A stretch of 63,089 nucleotides of DNA, taken from Thiomicrospira sp. GTDB lineage: Bacteria > Pseudomonadota > Gammaproteobacteria > Thiomicrospirales > Thiomicrospiraceae. Positions within the stretch are counted from its first letter, which is position 1. The number at the start of each line of letters is the position of its first letter. Location of the stretch: NCBI GenBank assembly GCA_030826915.1, contig JAUUDE010000030.1, positions 1 to 63,089 of the forward strand. The letters run 5' to 3'. A model generated the notes under the pieces. The model saw only the letters and a list, made by a program, of their open reading frames with translations, was not told the DNA's origin and searched no databases. Below, one piece after another: positions 20,258 to 29,352 of the stretch. Both the position numbers and the translations under genes were made by a program.

Positions 20258-20296
20258 AAAGGCTTGTAATGAGAAATCATTGCAGGCCTTTTTTAT
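20258..20296 (+). terminator. Intrinsic terminator after tRNA-Arg
   Basis: AAAGGC..TGTAATGA pairs with TCATTGCA.GCCTTT around a GAAA tetraloop and is followed by a T-run. The 3' arm contains CAGGCCTT, a one-base variant of the window-wide palindrome. Confidence 0.82.
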
Positions 20297-20373
20297 TTTC
20301 TACTCTTTAAAATTTATACGTTTAATCCACTTTTTTTATCTATTATGACCGGCAGCTATTATTCAAATGTTTA

Positions 20374-20393
20374 AACAAGCAGGCCTGCTTGTT
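20374..20393. repeat. CAGGCCTG in a 20-bp perfect palindrome
   Basis: The two halves AACAAGCAGG and CCTGCTTGTT are exact complements. It lies about 60 bases upstream of the amidohydrolase start. A second, looser copy of the right arm (CTTGTGTTTAAA) can pair with the bases on the left (TTTAAACAAG), so an alternative longer hairpin is possible. Confidence 0.8.
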
Positions 20394-20454
20394 CTGCTTG
20401 TGTTTAAATAACTAATGTGTGTACCTCTATTTATATAAGTTTTGATAAGGTCTT

Positions 20455-21288
20455 ATGAGTATTCAAAAAAATTGTTTTCTGGTTACGGTTGTTTTATTGC
20501 TAATCTCATTTTCAGTTAAGGCGCAGCAAGCTTTGTTTGATAGTCATTTACATTATGGCGGTGAAGATGTTAAGCATTACTCTCCAAAACAGATAATAGA
20601 AATCTTTGATCGTAACCAGGTGGAATATGCTTTGGTTTCAAGTACGCCCAATAGTGGTACTGAACAGCTCTATCATTATGCACCGAAGCGAATTATTCCA
20701 TTTTTAGGTTTATATCAGACTTTAGCTGATAAACCAGATTGGATGTTTGATAAAACGGTTATTACTAGAGTAGAACAGGCCTTAGAAAGTGGTATTTATC
20801 GTGGCCTTGGTGAATTGCATATCTTTGCAAAAGATAGAAAAAGTCCAGTATTAAAGCGCATTGTAGAGATGGCGAGTGAGCGAGGTTTGATGTTGCAAGT
20901 GCATGGTGATGCAGAGGTGTTGGATGAGATATTTGAAGTTGCTCCAAATGTGACAGTATTATGGGCACACTTAGGGACAACGCCTGAGCCTGAATTTTTG
21001 CGTTCGGTATTAAAGCGTCACCCAAATAATCTTTATATTGATACTTCGGTGCGTGATAAACAGTTGCTTGAAACAGGCCGTTTGTCAGCAGAGTGGCAAG
21101 CGCTGTTTATAGATTATCAAGATCACTTTATGGTCGCTGTGGATACCTTTAGTGTGAATAGGTGGAATACCTTTGATTCAGTTGTTAAGGATATTCATGA
21201 TTGGTTAGACGACTTGCCATCAGAAGTGTCGAAAAAAATGGCTTATGATAACGCTTATAAGCTGTTTTTTAAAAAGCCAACAAACTAA
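20455..21288 (+). CDS. Exported amidohydrolase-family protein
   Basis: 277 residues. The N-terminal signal peptide (basic start, hydrophobic VVLLLISF, cleavage near VKAQQ) indicates export to the periplasm. The mature protein shows an Amidohydrolase_2/TIM-barrel metal-hydrolase pattern: FDSHLHYGG near the start (HxH metal ligands), GLGELHIF, LMLQVHGDAE, VLWAHLGT and MVAVDTFS late in the barrel. An exported member is unusual because relatives are mostly cytoplasmic. Substrate is unknown. It is monocistronic and converges on trpS; its last codons and stop lie inside a 32-bp palindrome. Confidence 0.72.
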   Translation: MSIQKNCFLVTVVLLLISFSVKAQQALFDSHLHYGGEDVKHYSPKQIIEIFDRNQVEYALVSSTPNSGTEQLYHYAPKRIIPFLGLYQTLADKPDWMFDKTVITRVEQALESGIYRGLGELHIFAKDRKSPVLKRIVEMASERGLMLQVHGDAEVLDEIFEVAPNVTVLWAHLGTTPEPEFLRSVLKRHPNNLYIDTSVRDKQLLETGRLSAEWQALFIDYQDHFMVAVDTFSVNRWNTFDSVVKDIHDWLDDLPSEVSKKMAYDNAYKLFFKKPTN

Positions 21289-21309
21289 CCAGGCCTGGTT
21301 AGTTTGTTG
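21278..21309. repeat. CAGGCCTG in a 32-bp perfect palindrome over a stop codon
   Basis: All 16 pairs outward from the AGG/CCT centre match (outer arms CAACAAACTA and TAGTTTGTTG). The palindrome covers the last codons and TAA of the exported amidohydrolase. There is no T-run, and a separate bidirectional terminator follows at 21333, so this is not a conventional terminator. Confidence 0.88.
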
Positions 21310-21332
21310 ATTGAATTGTTTTAATCTTGCAC

Positions 21333-21358
21333 AAAAAAGCCTCGTAATAACGAGGCTT
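21333..21358 (-). terminator. Bidirectional intrinsic terminator between amidohydrolase gene and trpS
   Basis: AAGCCTCG and CGAGGCTT pair around TAATAA. The left A-run gives a T-run on the minus strand, so it serves trpS best. Confidence 0.82.
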
Positions 21359-21386
21359 AAAGAGTATTTAATTGTAGTTTTAATGA

Positions 21387-22397
21387 TTACGGTAAAACAA
21401 ATCCAATCGCTTCATGTACCGTTTTTAGCGTTTGCTGTGCTTGTTCACGTGCGGTTTCGGCACCATTTTTCAAGATGTTACGTAGTTCTGTTTCTTCGCC
21501 ACGAATTTCATGGAATCGGCTTTGCATTGGCTCAAGATAGTCTACAACCAATTCACCAAGTTCAACTTTTAGATGGCCATACATTTTGCCTTCAAAATGT
21601 TCCTCTACTTCAGGAATAGATTTACCGCTAATGACCGAATAGATGGTTAATAGGTTAGAAACACCCGGTTTGTTTTCTAGATCATAGTAAATCTCTGAAC
21701 CAGAATCCGTAGTCGCCTTCTTGAATTTTTTGATAATCGTTTTTGGGTCATCTAGTAGGCCAATAAAGTTGCCTTTGTTTTCATCAGACTTTGACATTTT
21801 AGAAAGTGGATCTTGCAGACTCATAATTCGTCCACCCGATGTGGTTGGTGGAATGAATGGCTCTGGAACTTTAAAAATTTCTCTATCAAAACGATTGTTA
21901 TAACGCGTTGCTAAGTCGCGTGTTAATTCCAAATGCTGTTTTTGGTCCGCACCTACTGGCACCATCTCTGTTTGGTATAAAAGAATATCTGCCGCCATTA
22001 AAACAGGGTAGTCATAAAGACCAACATTGATGTTTTGCGAGTGCCTTTGTGACTTGTCTTTAAATTGGGTCATGCGGTTTAGTTCACCCATGTAGGTTGA
22101 ACAGTTTAAAATCCAAGCCAGTTCAGAGTGCTCAGGAACATGCGACTGGATGAATACGGTGCTTTTATTAGGATCAATTCCAGCTGCTAAATACAAAGCT
22201 ACAAAGTCTAAACTACGGTTATAAAGTTCTGTTGGATCTTGTTCAACGGTAATGGCGTGCATATTAACCAGTGAGAATAAGCAGTTGTAATCGTCCTGCA
22301 TTTTTACCCAGTTTTTAATTGAGCCGATATAGTTACCAATCATTAAATCGCCAGATGGCTGAATACCGCTTAACAGCGTAGGTTTTGAGTTTGTCAT
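21387..22397 (-). CDS. trpS: Tryptophanyl-tRNA synthetase
   Basis: Charges tRNA-Trp. 336 residues, the usual length. Class I signatures are present: [15 protein letters not shown] (HIGH-type motif, here GNYIG) and [13 protein letters not shown] (KMSKS loop). [21 protein letters not shown] is a TrpRS hallmark. It is flanked by a terminator on its 3' side, and the ICMT-type gene lies upstream on the same strand with a 120-base gap. Confidence 0.97.
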   Translation of the reverse strand: MTNSKPTLLSGIQPSGDLMIGNYIGSIKNWVKMQDDYNCLFSLVNMHAITVEQDPTELYNRSLDFVALYLAAGIDPNKSTVFIQSHVPEHSELAWILNCSTYMGELNRMTQFKDKSQRHSQNINVGLYDYPVLMAADILLYQTEMVPVGADQKQHLELTRDLATRYNNRFDREIFKVPEPFIPPTTSGGRIMSLQDPLSKMSKSDENKGNFIGLLDDPKTIIKKFKKATTDSGSEIYYDLENKPGVSNLLTIYSVISGKSIPEVEEHFEGKMYGHLKVELGELVVDYLEPMQSRFHEIRGEETELRNILKNGAETAREQAQQTLKTVHEAIGFVLP

Positions 22398-22519
22398 AGA
22401 AAGTCTTATTTTTTTGAATTAATGGCCTTGTAGGGCGGTTCAAGCATTTTTGTGGGCGTTATTTTCTCATTTTATGGGCGGAATAACTAGCTTAAAACTC
22501 GATTCTTTCTGAGAGGAAA

Positions 22520-22966
22520 TCAAAGTACAAATGGAATGAGTTTTTTAGTGACTTTCTGATATTCGCTGTAGTCATTTAGCTTTTCAACTAACAGGTGTTC
22601 TTCATAGCTCAATTTTATAAACAGAATAATGCATAAGTTGGAATAGATTGAAAGGCTCATCCAGTTTAAATCTAAAGCAACGAGAGGGAAAAAGAACAGA
22701 ATAATAGAAAAATACATTGGGTGGCGAATATAACGATATGGGCCAACTGTGATTAATTCCATATCTGGCCGTGGGTCAGGCACGATATTAAAGTTACCAA
22801 TATGCATGACCAGTATTGCCCATAGGCCAATAATAATCGCAATGGCCTGAATGATCAAAACTGTACGTTGCATATTAAGGGGAAGAACTAACAGTAAGGC
22901 CGCAATTAGGGCAAATTGTAAAAATACCAATGTAAAAGAAATAACAGGATGTTTAAGTTGAGTCAT
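22520..22966 (-). CDS. Isoprenylcysteine/phospholipid methyltransferase-family membrane protein
   Basis: 148 residues with about four transmembrane helices (PVISFTLVFLQFALIAALLLV, VLIIQAIAIIIGLWAILVM and others). The conserved cytoplasmic motif VGPYRYIRHPMYFSIILFF and the later SYEEHLL.EKLNDYSEYQK match the SAM-binding site of the ICMT/PEMT-like group. Bacterial members methylate lipids or unknown small hydrophobic substrates. It may be co-transcribed with trpS, though no functional link is apparent. Confidence 0.85.
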   Translation of the reverse strand: MTQLKHPVISFTLVFLQFALIAALLLVLPLNMQRTVLIIQAIAIIIGLWAILVMHIGNFNIVPDPRPDMELITVGPYRYIRHPMYFSIILFFFPLVALDLNWMSLSIYSNLCIILFIKLSYEEHLLVEKLNDYSEYQKVTKKLIPFVL

Positions 22967-23266
22967 GAATGAGCCTTAAGAATTTTTTGAGCCAGGAATG
23001 TATGTAAATCAATTTTATTGTCACACGTAATTGACTAAGGGTCTATATATGAATGTAGAGGATTGATTAAATCAAGAAATTTCACTGTATTACATCGCAT
23101 GTTATTGATTAAATTGAGAGGCTGTTTATGAGTAAATAGGCCTTAAATATGGCAAGAAGTTGTCTAATCATTTATAAAACCTTAAAAATACGGGGAATTC
23201 ATTGCAGTATCTGCAAAACACGCTAAAATAAAACTCTCTATTTTAGATACAAATTAATACTCATAT
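22967..23266. other. Divergent intergenic region before pcnB
   Basis: 300 bases between the methyltransferase gene and pcnB, expected to hold promoters in both directions. TTGATTAAATCAA at 23063-23075 resembles an FNR box but has a 3-base instead of 4-base spacer. Nothing else is recognised. Confidence 0.4.
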
Positions 23267-24700
23267 ATGCAACGAATTATTCGTAAAATCAGTGCCTTTT
23301 TCTCAAGGGCAAAACAGCTTCCTGAACAGCGTCCATTAGGCAAAACCTCTCCCATTATTGTTAAACGTAAAAAGCACGGTATTTCACGTAAACAAATTGA
23401 TAAGTCGGCATTAGACGTACTTTATGGTTTAAAGCGTGGTGGCTATGATGGTTATTTAGTTGGTGGCTGTGTTCGTGATTTATTGTTAGGCATAGAACCA
23501 AAAGATTTTGATGTTGTTACCGATGCTGAACCCGATCAGGTAAAACAAGTATTTAAGCAGCGTTGTCGTTTGATTGGCCGTAGATTCAGACTGGCGCATG
23601 TACGATTTGGGCGAATGGTTATTGAAGTAGCCACTTTTCGAGGGCAGGGTGATGGCGGAGGTCGTAAAGATCGATTTGGTCGCAAAGGCAAATTATCTGG
23701 GCCAGCAAGACAAGTGGATGATAGCGGGCGATTAGTTAGAGATAACGTTTACGGCACGATTGAAGAAGATGTTTGGCGTAGAGATTTTACTGTTAACGCT
23801 TTGTATTACGATATTAGAACTTTTTCTATTACCGATTATGCCGGTGGGTTACAAGATATTGAAAAAGGTCAGTTACGTTTAATTGGTGACCCTAAAACAC
23901 GTTATCGTGAAGATCCAGTAAGAATGATTCGTGCTATTCGTTTTGCGGCCAAACTGGGTTTTAAAATTGAGAAAAAAACAGAGAAACCAATTACTAAGTT
24001 AGCACCTTTATTACAAGATGTATCGAATGCTCGTATGTTTGAAGAAGTGTTAAAGCTCTTCCATAGCGGAGTCGCGATTGAAGTGTTTGAAAAATTACGC
24101 CATTACGGTTTATTTGAACATTTATTCCCATTAACCGAACAGGTTTTATCTGAGGAAAAAGATGGTTTTCCTAGAATGTTAGTGATTGAGGCTTTAAAAA
24201 GTACCGATAACCGAATACAAGATGGTAAGTCAGTAAACCCAGCTTTTTTATTTGCCGCCATGTTATGGGAGCCGATGTTACAACGTAAGCAACAATTTCT
24301 TGATGAAGGCTTTGCACACCAAGATGCCTTTTATGCTGCCGCGAATGATGTGATTGAACAACAAATTAAACGTACAGCCATTCCTAAGCGATTTACCGCT
24401 CAAATGCGTGATATTTGGAATTTGCAGCATCGTTTACCAAAGCGTTACGGTGATAGAGCTCAAAAAATAAGAGAACATCCTCGCTTTAGAGCGGCTTATG
24501 ACTTTTTAGGTGTTAGAGCTGCAGCTGGTGAAAGTGATGTAGTATCTATTTTTGATTGGTGGACGGATTACCAAGAAAAAGATCCTGTAGAACAAGTTGC
24601 GTTTGCTAATTCGGTTGAAAAACCACGACGTAAAAAACGTGTACGCCGCAATCGAAATTTTTATCGTAAACGTAGTCAGTCAGCAGAATCAAAATCTTAA
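23267..24700 (+). CDS. pcnB: Poly(A) polymerase I
   Basis: Adds 3' poly(A) tails that mark RNA for decay. 477 residues. The nucleotidyltransferase core is GGYDGYLVGGCVRDLLLG followed by KDFDVVTDAEPDQV (catalytic DxD). RRDFTVNALYYDI and GDPKTRYREDPVRMIRAIRFAAKLGF are conserved fingers that distinguish it from tRNA nucleotidyltransferase together with its length. The basic C-terminal tail (RRKKRVRRNRNFYRKR) is typical for RNA binding. No strong ribosome site precedes the ATG, in line with the weak translation known for pcnB. folK follows after 39 bases. Confidence 0.94.
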   Translation: MQRIIRKISAFFSRAKQLPEQRPLGKTSPIIVKRKKHGISRKQIDKSALDVLYGLKRGGYDGYLVGGCVRDLLLGIEPKDFDVVTDAEPDQVKQVFKQRCRLIGRRFRLAHVRFGRMVIEVATFRGQGDGGGRKDRFGRKGKLSGPARQVDDSGRLVRDNVYGTIEEDVWRRDFTVNALYYDIRTFSITDYAGGLQDIEKGQLRLIGDPKTRYREDPVRMIRAIRFAAKLGFKIEKKTEKPITKLAPLLQDVSNARMFEEVLKLFHSGVAIEVFEKLRHYGLFEHLFPLTEQVLSEEKDGFPRMLVIEALKSTDNRIQDGKSVNPAFLFAAMLWEPMLQRKQQFLDEGFAHQDAFYAAANDVIEQQIKRTAIPKRFTAQMRDIWNLQHRLPKRYGDRAQKIREHPRFRAAYDFLGVRAAAGESDVVSIFDWWTDYQEKDPVEQVAFANSVEKPRRKKRVRRNRNFYRKRSQSAESKS

Positions 24701-24739
24701 GTTTCTATGTGTTCCCTATTTACTAATTAAGATTTAGTT

Positions 24740-25228
24740 ATGTCAAATACCACCGTTTATATTGGATTAGGAAGTAATTTAGCTAATCCTGTAGAGCAGT
24801 TAAATACAGCTCTACAATCTATTGATAAGATTACATCTACTAAATTAGTTAAAGTCTCCTCTTTTTATGGCTCAAAACCTTTAGGGCCTCAAGATCAACC
24901 TGACTTTGTTAATGCGGTGTGTCAAATTCAAACAGGCTTGTCTGCCTTTGAACTATTAGAGAAACTTCAAAAAATTGAGATAGAACAGGGTCGAATTAAA
25001 AAACGACACTGGGGTGAGCGTTTAATTGATTTGGATATCTTACTGTTTGCTGATGAAGTCATCCATTCAGAGCACTTAACGATTCCACATTCACAGATTA
25101 CTTTTAGGGATTTTGTATTAATTCCATTAGCTGAAATTGCACCAGGCCTGGTTATTCCTGAGTTTGGTAATATTCAAAATTTAATTAATACGCTTGATGA
25201 ATCTTATTTAATTGCGTTAAGTCACTGA
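24740..25228 (+). CDS. folK: HPPK (6-hydroxymethyl-7,8-dihydropterin pyrophosphokinase)
   Basis: Transfers pyrophosphate from ATP to hydroxymethyldihydropterin in folate synthesis. 162 residues. TVYIGLGSNLANP, FYGSKPLGPQDQPDFVNAV and HWGERLIDLDILLF (metal-binding Asp pair) are the family signatures. The pcnB-folK-panB-panC order is the common gammaproteobacterial arrangement. A full ACCAGGCCTGGT copy (25141) is inside the coding region, read as APGLV. Confidence 0.96.
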   Translation: MSNTTVYIGLGSNLANPVEQLNTALQSIDKITSTKLVKVSSFYGSKPLGPQDQPDFVNAVCQIQTGLSAFELLEKLQKIEIEQGRIKKRHWGERLIDLDILLFADEVIHSEHLTIPHSQITFRDFVLIPLAEIAPGLVIPEFGNIQNLINTLDESYLIALSH

Positions 25229-25333
25229 TTAGAATTTAGATAATTAAGCAGTTCCCTATATAATCCCTATAATATTATCTTTTAAATCTAGACACTGTGT
25301 TTTCAACACAAACTCTCTTATTCAGGAAATGTT

Positions 25334-26125
25334 ATGCCTATCACTCTTTCTAAGCTTAAAAAAATGCATCAAGACAATGATAAGATTGTTTGTTTAACGG
25401 CTTATGATTCTAGCTTGGCTTTTTGGGTTGCTCAAGCTGGTGTGGAAGTGATTTTGGTTGGGGATTCATTAGGTATGGTTGTGCAAGGTCATAATACAAC
25501 ACTACCTGTAACCTTAGACGAAATGGTCTATCACACTCAGATGGTTCAGCGTGGAAACAACCAGGCCTGGTGTATTGCAGATTTACCTTTTATGTCCGAT
25601 ACAACATCACAACAAACTATAGAAAGTGCTGCACGTTTGATGAAAGAGGGTGGTGCCAATATGGTTAAACTGGAAGGGGGGCAACGTGTTTTAGAATCCG
25701 TAGCGGCACTCTCCTCACTAGGTGTGCCTGTTTGTGGTCATTTAGGTTTGTTACCTCAGTCGGTAGAAAAGTATGGTTATAAGGTGCAAGGCAAAGATAG
25801 TGAGTCTGCTCAGCGTTTGTTAAGTGAAGCCATCGCCTTACAGAATGCGGGCGCGGAGATGCTTGTTTTAGAATGCGTGCCAGCCAATTTAGCAAAAGAA
25901 ATTACCCAGCAATTAGATATTCCTGTTATTGGTATTGGTTCTGGAAAAGGGACGAGTGGCCAGGTTTTGGTTATCAACGATATGCTGGGTATTACAGTGG
26001 GTAAAGCACCTAAATTCGCTAAGAATTTTATGGAGCAGTCCGATTCAATACAGGTTGCGCTATCTAACTATGTTACTGAGGTTAAGGCAGGAGTATTCCC
26101 TGCTGACAAGCATTTGGTTGGATAG
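25334..26125 (+). CDS. panB: Ketopantoate hydroxymethyltransferase
   Basis: First committed step of pantothenate synthesis: adds hydroxymethyl from methylene-THF to ketoisovalerate. 263 residues. [31 protein letters not shown] (Mg-binding Asp) and [14 protein letters not shown]...PVIGIGSG are diagnostic. CAGGAAATG gives a good ribosome site. A full ACCAGGCCTGGT copy lies at 25560 in another reading frame (NQAWC). Confidence 0.97.
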   Translation: MPITLSKLKKMHQDNDKIVCLTAYDSSLAFWVAQAGVEVILVGDSLGMVVQGHNTTLPVTLDEMVYHTQMVQRGNNQAWCIADLPFMSDTTSQQTIESAARLMKEGGANMVKLEGGQRVLESVAALSSLGVPVCGHLGLLPQSVEKYGYKVQGKDSESAQRLLSEAIALQNAGAEMLVLECVPANLAKEITQQLDIPVIGIGSGKGTSGQVLVINDMLGITVGKAPKFAKNFMEQSDSIQVALSNYVTEVKAGVFPADKHLVG

Positions 26126-26241
26126 TTTAAGTTTTTAATCTTATTCAAAAAATATTATCTTATTTTGAGCTTGAACTTCGTTCAAGCCAAGCTTCCAATT
26201 ACAAACGATTCTATATAAAAAGGCTTGATGCAGGTTTATTT

Positions 26242-27093
26242 ATGCAAATTTTTAAACAAGTTCATGATTTACGTCAGCAAGTAACAGCTTGGAAAAAAGC
26301 AGGGCACAGCGTTGGCTTTGTGCCAACAATGGGCAATTTGCATGCCGGCCATTTGAGTTTGGTTAAAATTGCTCAGCAAACTTGCGATAAAGTTGTGGTA
26401 AGTATTTTTGTAAACCCAATGCAATTTGGTCCGAATGAAGACTTTGATAGTTACCCTCGCACTTTTGAATTGGATCAATCAAAATTATCAGATTTGCAAA
26501 CGGATGCGGTGTTTTACCCTTCTGTCGATGCAATGTATCCTAATGGAATTCAGCAAACTAAGGTGCAAGTGCCCGAAAAGTTAACAGGCTTGCTAGAAGG
26601 TGAAAGTCGTCCTGGGCATTTTGATGGTGTAACAACGGTTGTAAATAAGCTATTTAATATGGTGCAGCCAGATAAAGCAGTTTTTGGACAAAAGGATTAT
26701 CAGCAATTGGCCGTAATTAAAACTATGGTTGAAGAGTTAGCCATGCCAATTGAGATTATTTCTGCACCAATCGGACGAGATGCGGATGGGTTGGCTTTAA
26801 GTTCAAGAAATCAATATCTAACAAACAAACAAAGAAATATTGCGCCTAAATTGTTTGTTACGCTTCAAGATCTCGCCATTGCTATTCAATCAGGTAATCT
26901 AAACTTTTTAGAATTAGAGCAGGCAGCTACAGCACAATTGTTGGCAGCAGGGTTTGATTCAGTAGATTATGTTCGGGTTTGTAATAGCAAAACTTTGCAA
27001 GAAGCCACGCCCTTTGAAAAAGAACGGGTTATTCTTGCTGTGGCACGTCTTGGTAAAACACGCCTTTTGGACAATGTTTTGCTTAACATTTAA
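26242..27093 (+). CDS. panC: Pantothenate synthetase
   Basis: ATP-dependent ligation of pantoate and beta-alanine. 283 residues. VPTMGNLHAGHLSLV is the HxGH nucleotide motif, FVNPMQFGPNEDFDSYPR the pantoate region, VFGQKDYQQL and SSRNQYL the later signatures. A small hairpin (GCTTGAAC/GTTCAAGC at 26169-26187, no T-run) lies in the 116-base gap from panB. pomA follows 84 bases later on the same strand. Confidence 0.97.
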   Translation: MQIFKQVHDLRQQVTAWKKAGHSVGFVPTMGNLHAGHLSLVKIAQQTCDKVVVSIFVNPMQFGPNEDFDSYPRTFELDQSKLSDLQTDAVFYPSVDAMYPNGIQQTKVQVPEKLTGLLEGESRPGHFDGVTTVVNKLFNMVQPDKAVFGQKDYQQLAVIKTMVEELAMPIEIISAPIGRDADGLALSSRNQYLTNKQRNIAPKLFVTLQDLAIAIQSGNLNFLELEQAATAQLLAAGFDSVDYVRVCNSKTLQEATPFEKERVILAVARLGKTRLLDNVLLNI

Positions 27094-27176
27094 TAAATTT
27101 GTTAGTCATAGCGTATGCCTAACTTAAAATCTAAATGTAATTAAATTTTAAATGAAATACTAAACAGAAACTATTT

Positions 27177-27989
27177 ATGAGCTTTTCAACGTTAATTGGT
27201 CTTGTCGCTGGGATAGCTATTGTGTTAATTGCAATGGCTGTTGATTCTTCTATTTCCATGTTTGTTAACTTGCCAGGGCTTATGATTGTAATTGGGGGCA
27301 CAATTGCCGCAACCATGATTCGTTATTCCATGGCTGATAGTTTTAAAGCATGGGGTATGTCTTTTAATGTACTGAAAGTGAATTCAGAGGTGAAAGACTT
27401 TAATGAAATTGTTGATATAACCGAAGATTTGTTGAGGTTAGTACGCGCTAAAGGTATGTTGGCAATGGAGAACTACGAAATCAAAAATGAATTTTATAAT
27501 AGCGGCGTACGTATGCTAATCGACGGTTATTCACATGAATTAGTTAAACAAACTTTACGTGAAAAGAATAGATTACTAATGGAAAAAGCGGAAACCAGTG
27601 CTGGTGTATTTCGCTCAATTGGAGAGGCGGCACCCGCATTTGGTATGATTGGTACTCTGGTTGGTTTGATACAAATGTTATCCAATCTAAGTGATCCATC
27701 AGCTATTGGACCTGCTATGGCGGTTGCCATGTTAACAACGCTTTATGGCGCAATGATAGCTAACTTAGTAGCCTTGCCAATTGCAGACAAGATTGAATCT
27801 TGGGCACAAAATGAGTCTGATAGAGAGATGTTAATCATTGAAGCCATTGACAGTATTGGACAGGGGCATAATCCTGCCGTAATGCGCGACTTATTAGCTC
27901 CTTTTTTACAGATTAACGGTAAGGTAAAAGACCGGTGTCCAAGAAAGCTAAGTCTTGTCCGGCATGGTTGGCTACATTTGCCGATTTAA
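27177..27989 (+). CDS. pomA: Flagellar stator protein PomA/MotA
   Basis: A four-helix inner-membrane subunit of the ion-driven stator. The frame encodes 270 residues, with STLIGLVAGIAIVLIAMAVD and LPGLMIVIGGTIAATMI at the N-terminus. The MotA/TolQ/ExbB segment is GEAAPAFGMIGTLVGLIQML...GPAMAVAMLTTLYGAMIANL. It is nearer to the sodium-type PomA than to E. coli MotA. After LLAPFL the tail GKVKDRCPRKLSLVRHGW is simply pomB read in another frame and overlaps it by 55 bases. The natural end may have been nearer 27915 if a shift occurred at the T6 run (27902-27907), but this cannot be shown. Confidence 0.88.
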   Translation: MSFSTLIGLVAGIAIVLIAMAVDSSISMFVNLPGLMIVIGGTIAATMIRYSMADSFKAWGMSFNVLKVNSEVKDFNEIVDITEDLLRLVRAKGMLAMENYEIKNEFYNSGVRMLIDGYSHELVKQTLREKNRLLMEKAETSAGVFRSIGEAAPAFGMIGTLVGLIQMLSNLSDPSAIGPAMAVAMLTTLYGAMIANLVALPIADKIESWAQNESDREMLIIEAIDSIGQGHNPAVMRDLLAPFLQINGKVKDRCPRKLSLVRHGWLHLPI

Positions 27990-28690
27990 TGTCATTGCTT
28001 ATGGCTTTTTTTGTTTTGTTGTATGCGATGTCTTCAATAGATGTTCCAAAATATAAAGCGGTAGTGGAATCACTCACTGAGGCTTTAGGAAATGGAAGTG
28101 AGCTAACACCAGAACAAGAGCAATTCTTTCAGTAATTACAGCTCAAAATTGAGGGTGATTCTGAAAATAAAGCTAAAGATTCTGAACAAGCCCCGATTGT
28201 AAAGGTTGAGAAAAGTTCCACGCTTGACCTTAAACCTTTGTATGAAAGTTTGATTGAGACCTACTCTAAAGGGGGCTTAAACAATGATATTAAGATTCAG
28301 TATGATGAAGAGTCAAACCAAGTACGCCTTGTTTTTCCAGAGCAAATTGCATTTGATCCAGGAAGAGCGGAACTTAAACCACGCTTCCTAGAATTGTTAC
28401 ACAAGTTTTATGATTTTAAAGATAAGAAAGTTGCAATACAGGCCATTGGTCATACAGATAGTAGGCCTGTATCAGGTGGGCGCTTTAAATCAAACTGGGA
28501 ATTATCTAGTGCAAGAGCCGCGAGTGTTATTGAGCAATTGGTTAAAACTAATATTGTAAAACCAGAGCAGGCCCAAGCAATTGGATTGGCTGATACAGAG
28601 CCTGTATCAAGGGGTAATACAGCTTTGGATTATGCAAAAAATCGTAGAGTTGAAATACGGATCACGCCAGAAGAATTTAGGCCTAAATGA
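27935..28690 (+). pseudogene. pomB: Flagellar stator protein PomB/MotB, interrupted by an in-frame TAA
   Basis: From GTG 27935 the frame reads KAKSCPAWLATFADLMSLLM, the PomB transmembrane segment with its essential Asp, and stops at TAA 28133-28135 after QEQFFQ. The same frame then stays open (LQLKIEGDSENKAKD...) through the complete OmpA-like peptidoglycan-binding domain (IQAIGHTDSRPVSGGRFKSN, ENRR-like AKNRRVEIRI) to TGA at 28688. One substitution, CAA to TAA, would explain this. As written the stator anchor domain is not made unless the stop is read through or translation restarts. The alternatives are a real motility-loss mutation or a base error in the sequence. Confidence 0.85.
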
Positions 28691-28724
28691 TTGCAAGTTA
28701 GAGAAGATACAGGCGTACAAAAAC

Positions 28725-28756
28725 GAAAAAAGCTGACGTAAGGTCAGCTTTTTTAA
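28725..28756. terminator. Bidirectional terminator between pomB and panD
   Basis: AAAAAAGCTGAC and GTCAGCTTTTTT pair around GTAAG, with runs suitable for both strands. Confidence 0.9.
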
Positions 28757-28773
28757 GGGTGTCTCGATAAAAT

Positions 28774-29172
28774 CTAACTTGCTTTTGATATATCAGAAGC
28801 TTGAGTAAGAATCGTATTACGGGTGTGCGTGATATTGTTATTTTCATCAAAATATACCATCTTTGGCTTAAAGTTATCAGCTTCAGCTTCCTCCATAGAG
28901 GCATAGGTTGCAATAATTAACAAATCTTTTGGGTTAGCTTTATGAGCTGCCGCACCGTTAACAGAGATAATACCACTATAATTTTCCGCCTTAATCGCGT
29001 AAGTCGTAAAGCGTTCACCATTGGTAACGTTATAAATTTGAATCTGTTCGTATTCTCGAATGCCGGCCACTTCCAATAAGTAGCCATCAATCGCACATGA
29101 ACCTTCATAGTCTAATTCAGCATGTGTGGTGGTGACACGGTGTAATTTTGATTTTAGTAGCGTTACTTGCAT
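28774..29172 (-). CDS. panD: Aspartate 1-decarboxylase
   Basis: Makes beta-alanine for pantothenate. The 132-residue proenzyme carries YEGSCAID, where it cleaves itself at Gly-Ser to form the pyruvoyl cofactor, after the N-terminal [38 protein letters not shown] is the other conserved block. It is convergent with pomB. panB and panC lie 1.7 kb away on the other side of the stator genes, so the pathway is split into two units. Confidence 0.97.
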   Translation of the reverse strand: MQVTLLKSKLHRVTTTHAELDYEGSCAIDGYLLEVAGIREYEQIQIYNVTNGERFTTYAIKAENYSGIISVNGAAAHKANPKDLLIIATYASMEEAEADNFKPKMVYFDENNNITHTRNTILTQASDISKAS

Positions 29173-29298
29173 ATTGTTCTCTTTAAATCGAAGAATGGGA
29201 TCACCATTACTCAGTTTATGATCTAGATGTAAGATCTTAAACAGCGAAAAATTATTTAAGCTGGTTATTATACTGTTATTTTATAAAAATTCTAATCA

Positions 29299-29323
29299 TA
29301 AAAAACCCCGCTTAAGCGAGGTT
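29299..29323 (-). terminator. Intrinsic terminator of ppc
   Basis: AACC.CGCTTAAGCG.GGTT hairpin. The adjacent A-run on the plus strand supplies the T-run for minus-strand transcription. Confidence 0.75.
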
Positions 29324-29352
29324 GATTATGAGTGATTAGCTTATCTATTTAA

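Noticed and set aside
21278-21309. 32-bp palindrome as a standard intrinsic terminator
   Set aside because: There is no T-run on either side and a separate bidirectional terminator follows 24 bases later.
21311-21619. Plus-strand ORF of 102 residues opposite trpS
   Set aside because: A shadow frame of trpS with no ribosome site or protein-like composition. The same judgement applies to the other opposite-strand ORFs in the track within htpG, ybiT, ftsK, ppc and rnr.
23063-23075. FNR box before pcnB
   Set aside because: TTGATTAAATCAA has a 3-base spacer; FNR half-sites need four bases between them.
27902-27989. Firm call of a frameshift at the end of pomA
   Set aside because: The 55-base overlap with pomB looks odd and a T6 run is nearby, but the PomA core is complete, so a natural overlap cannot be excluded.
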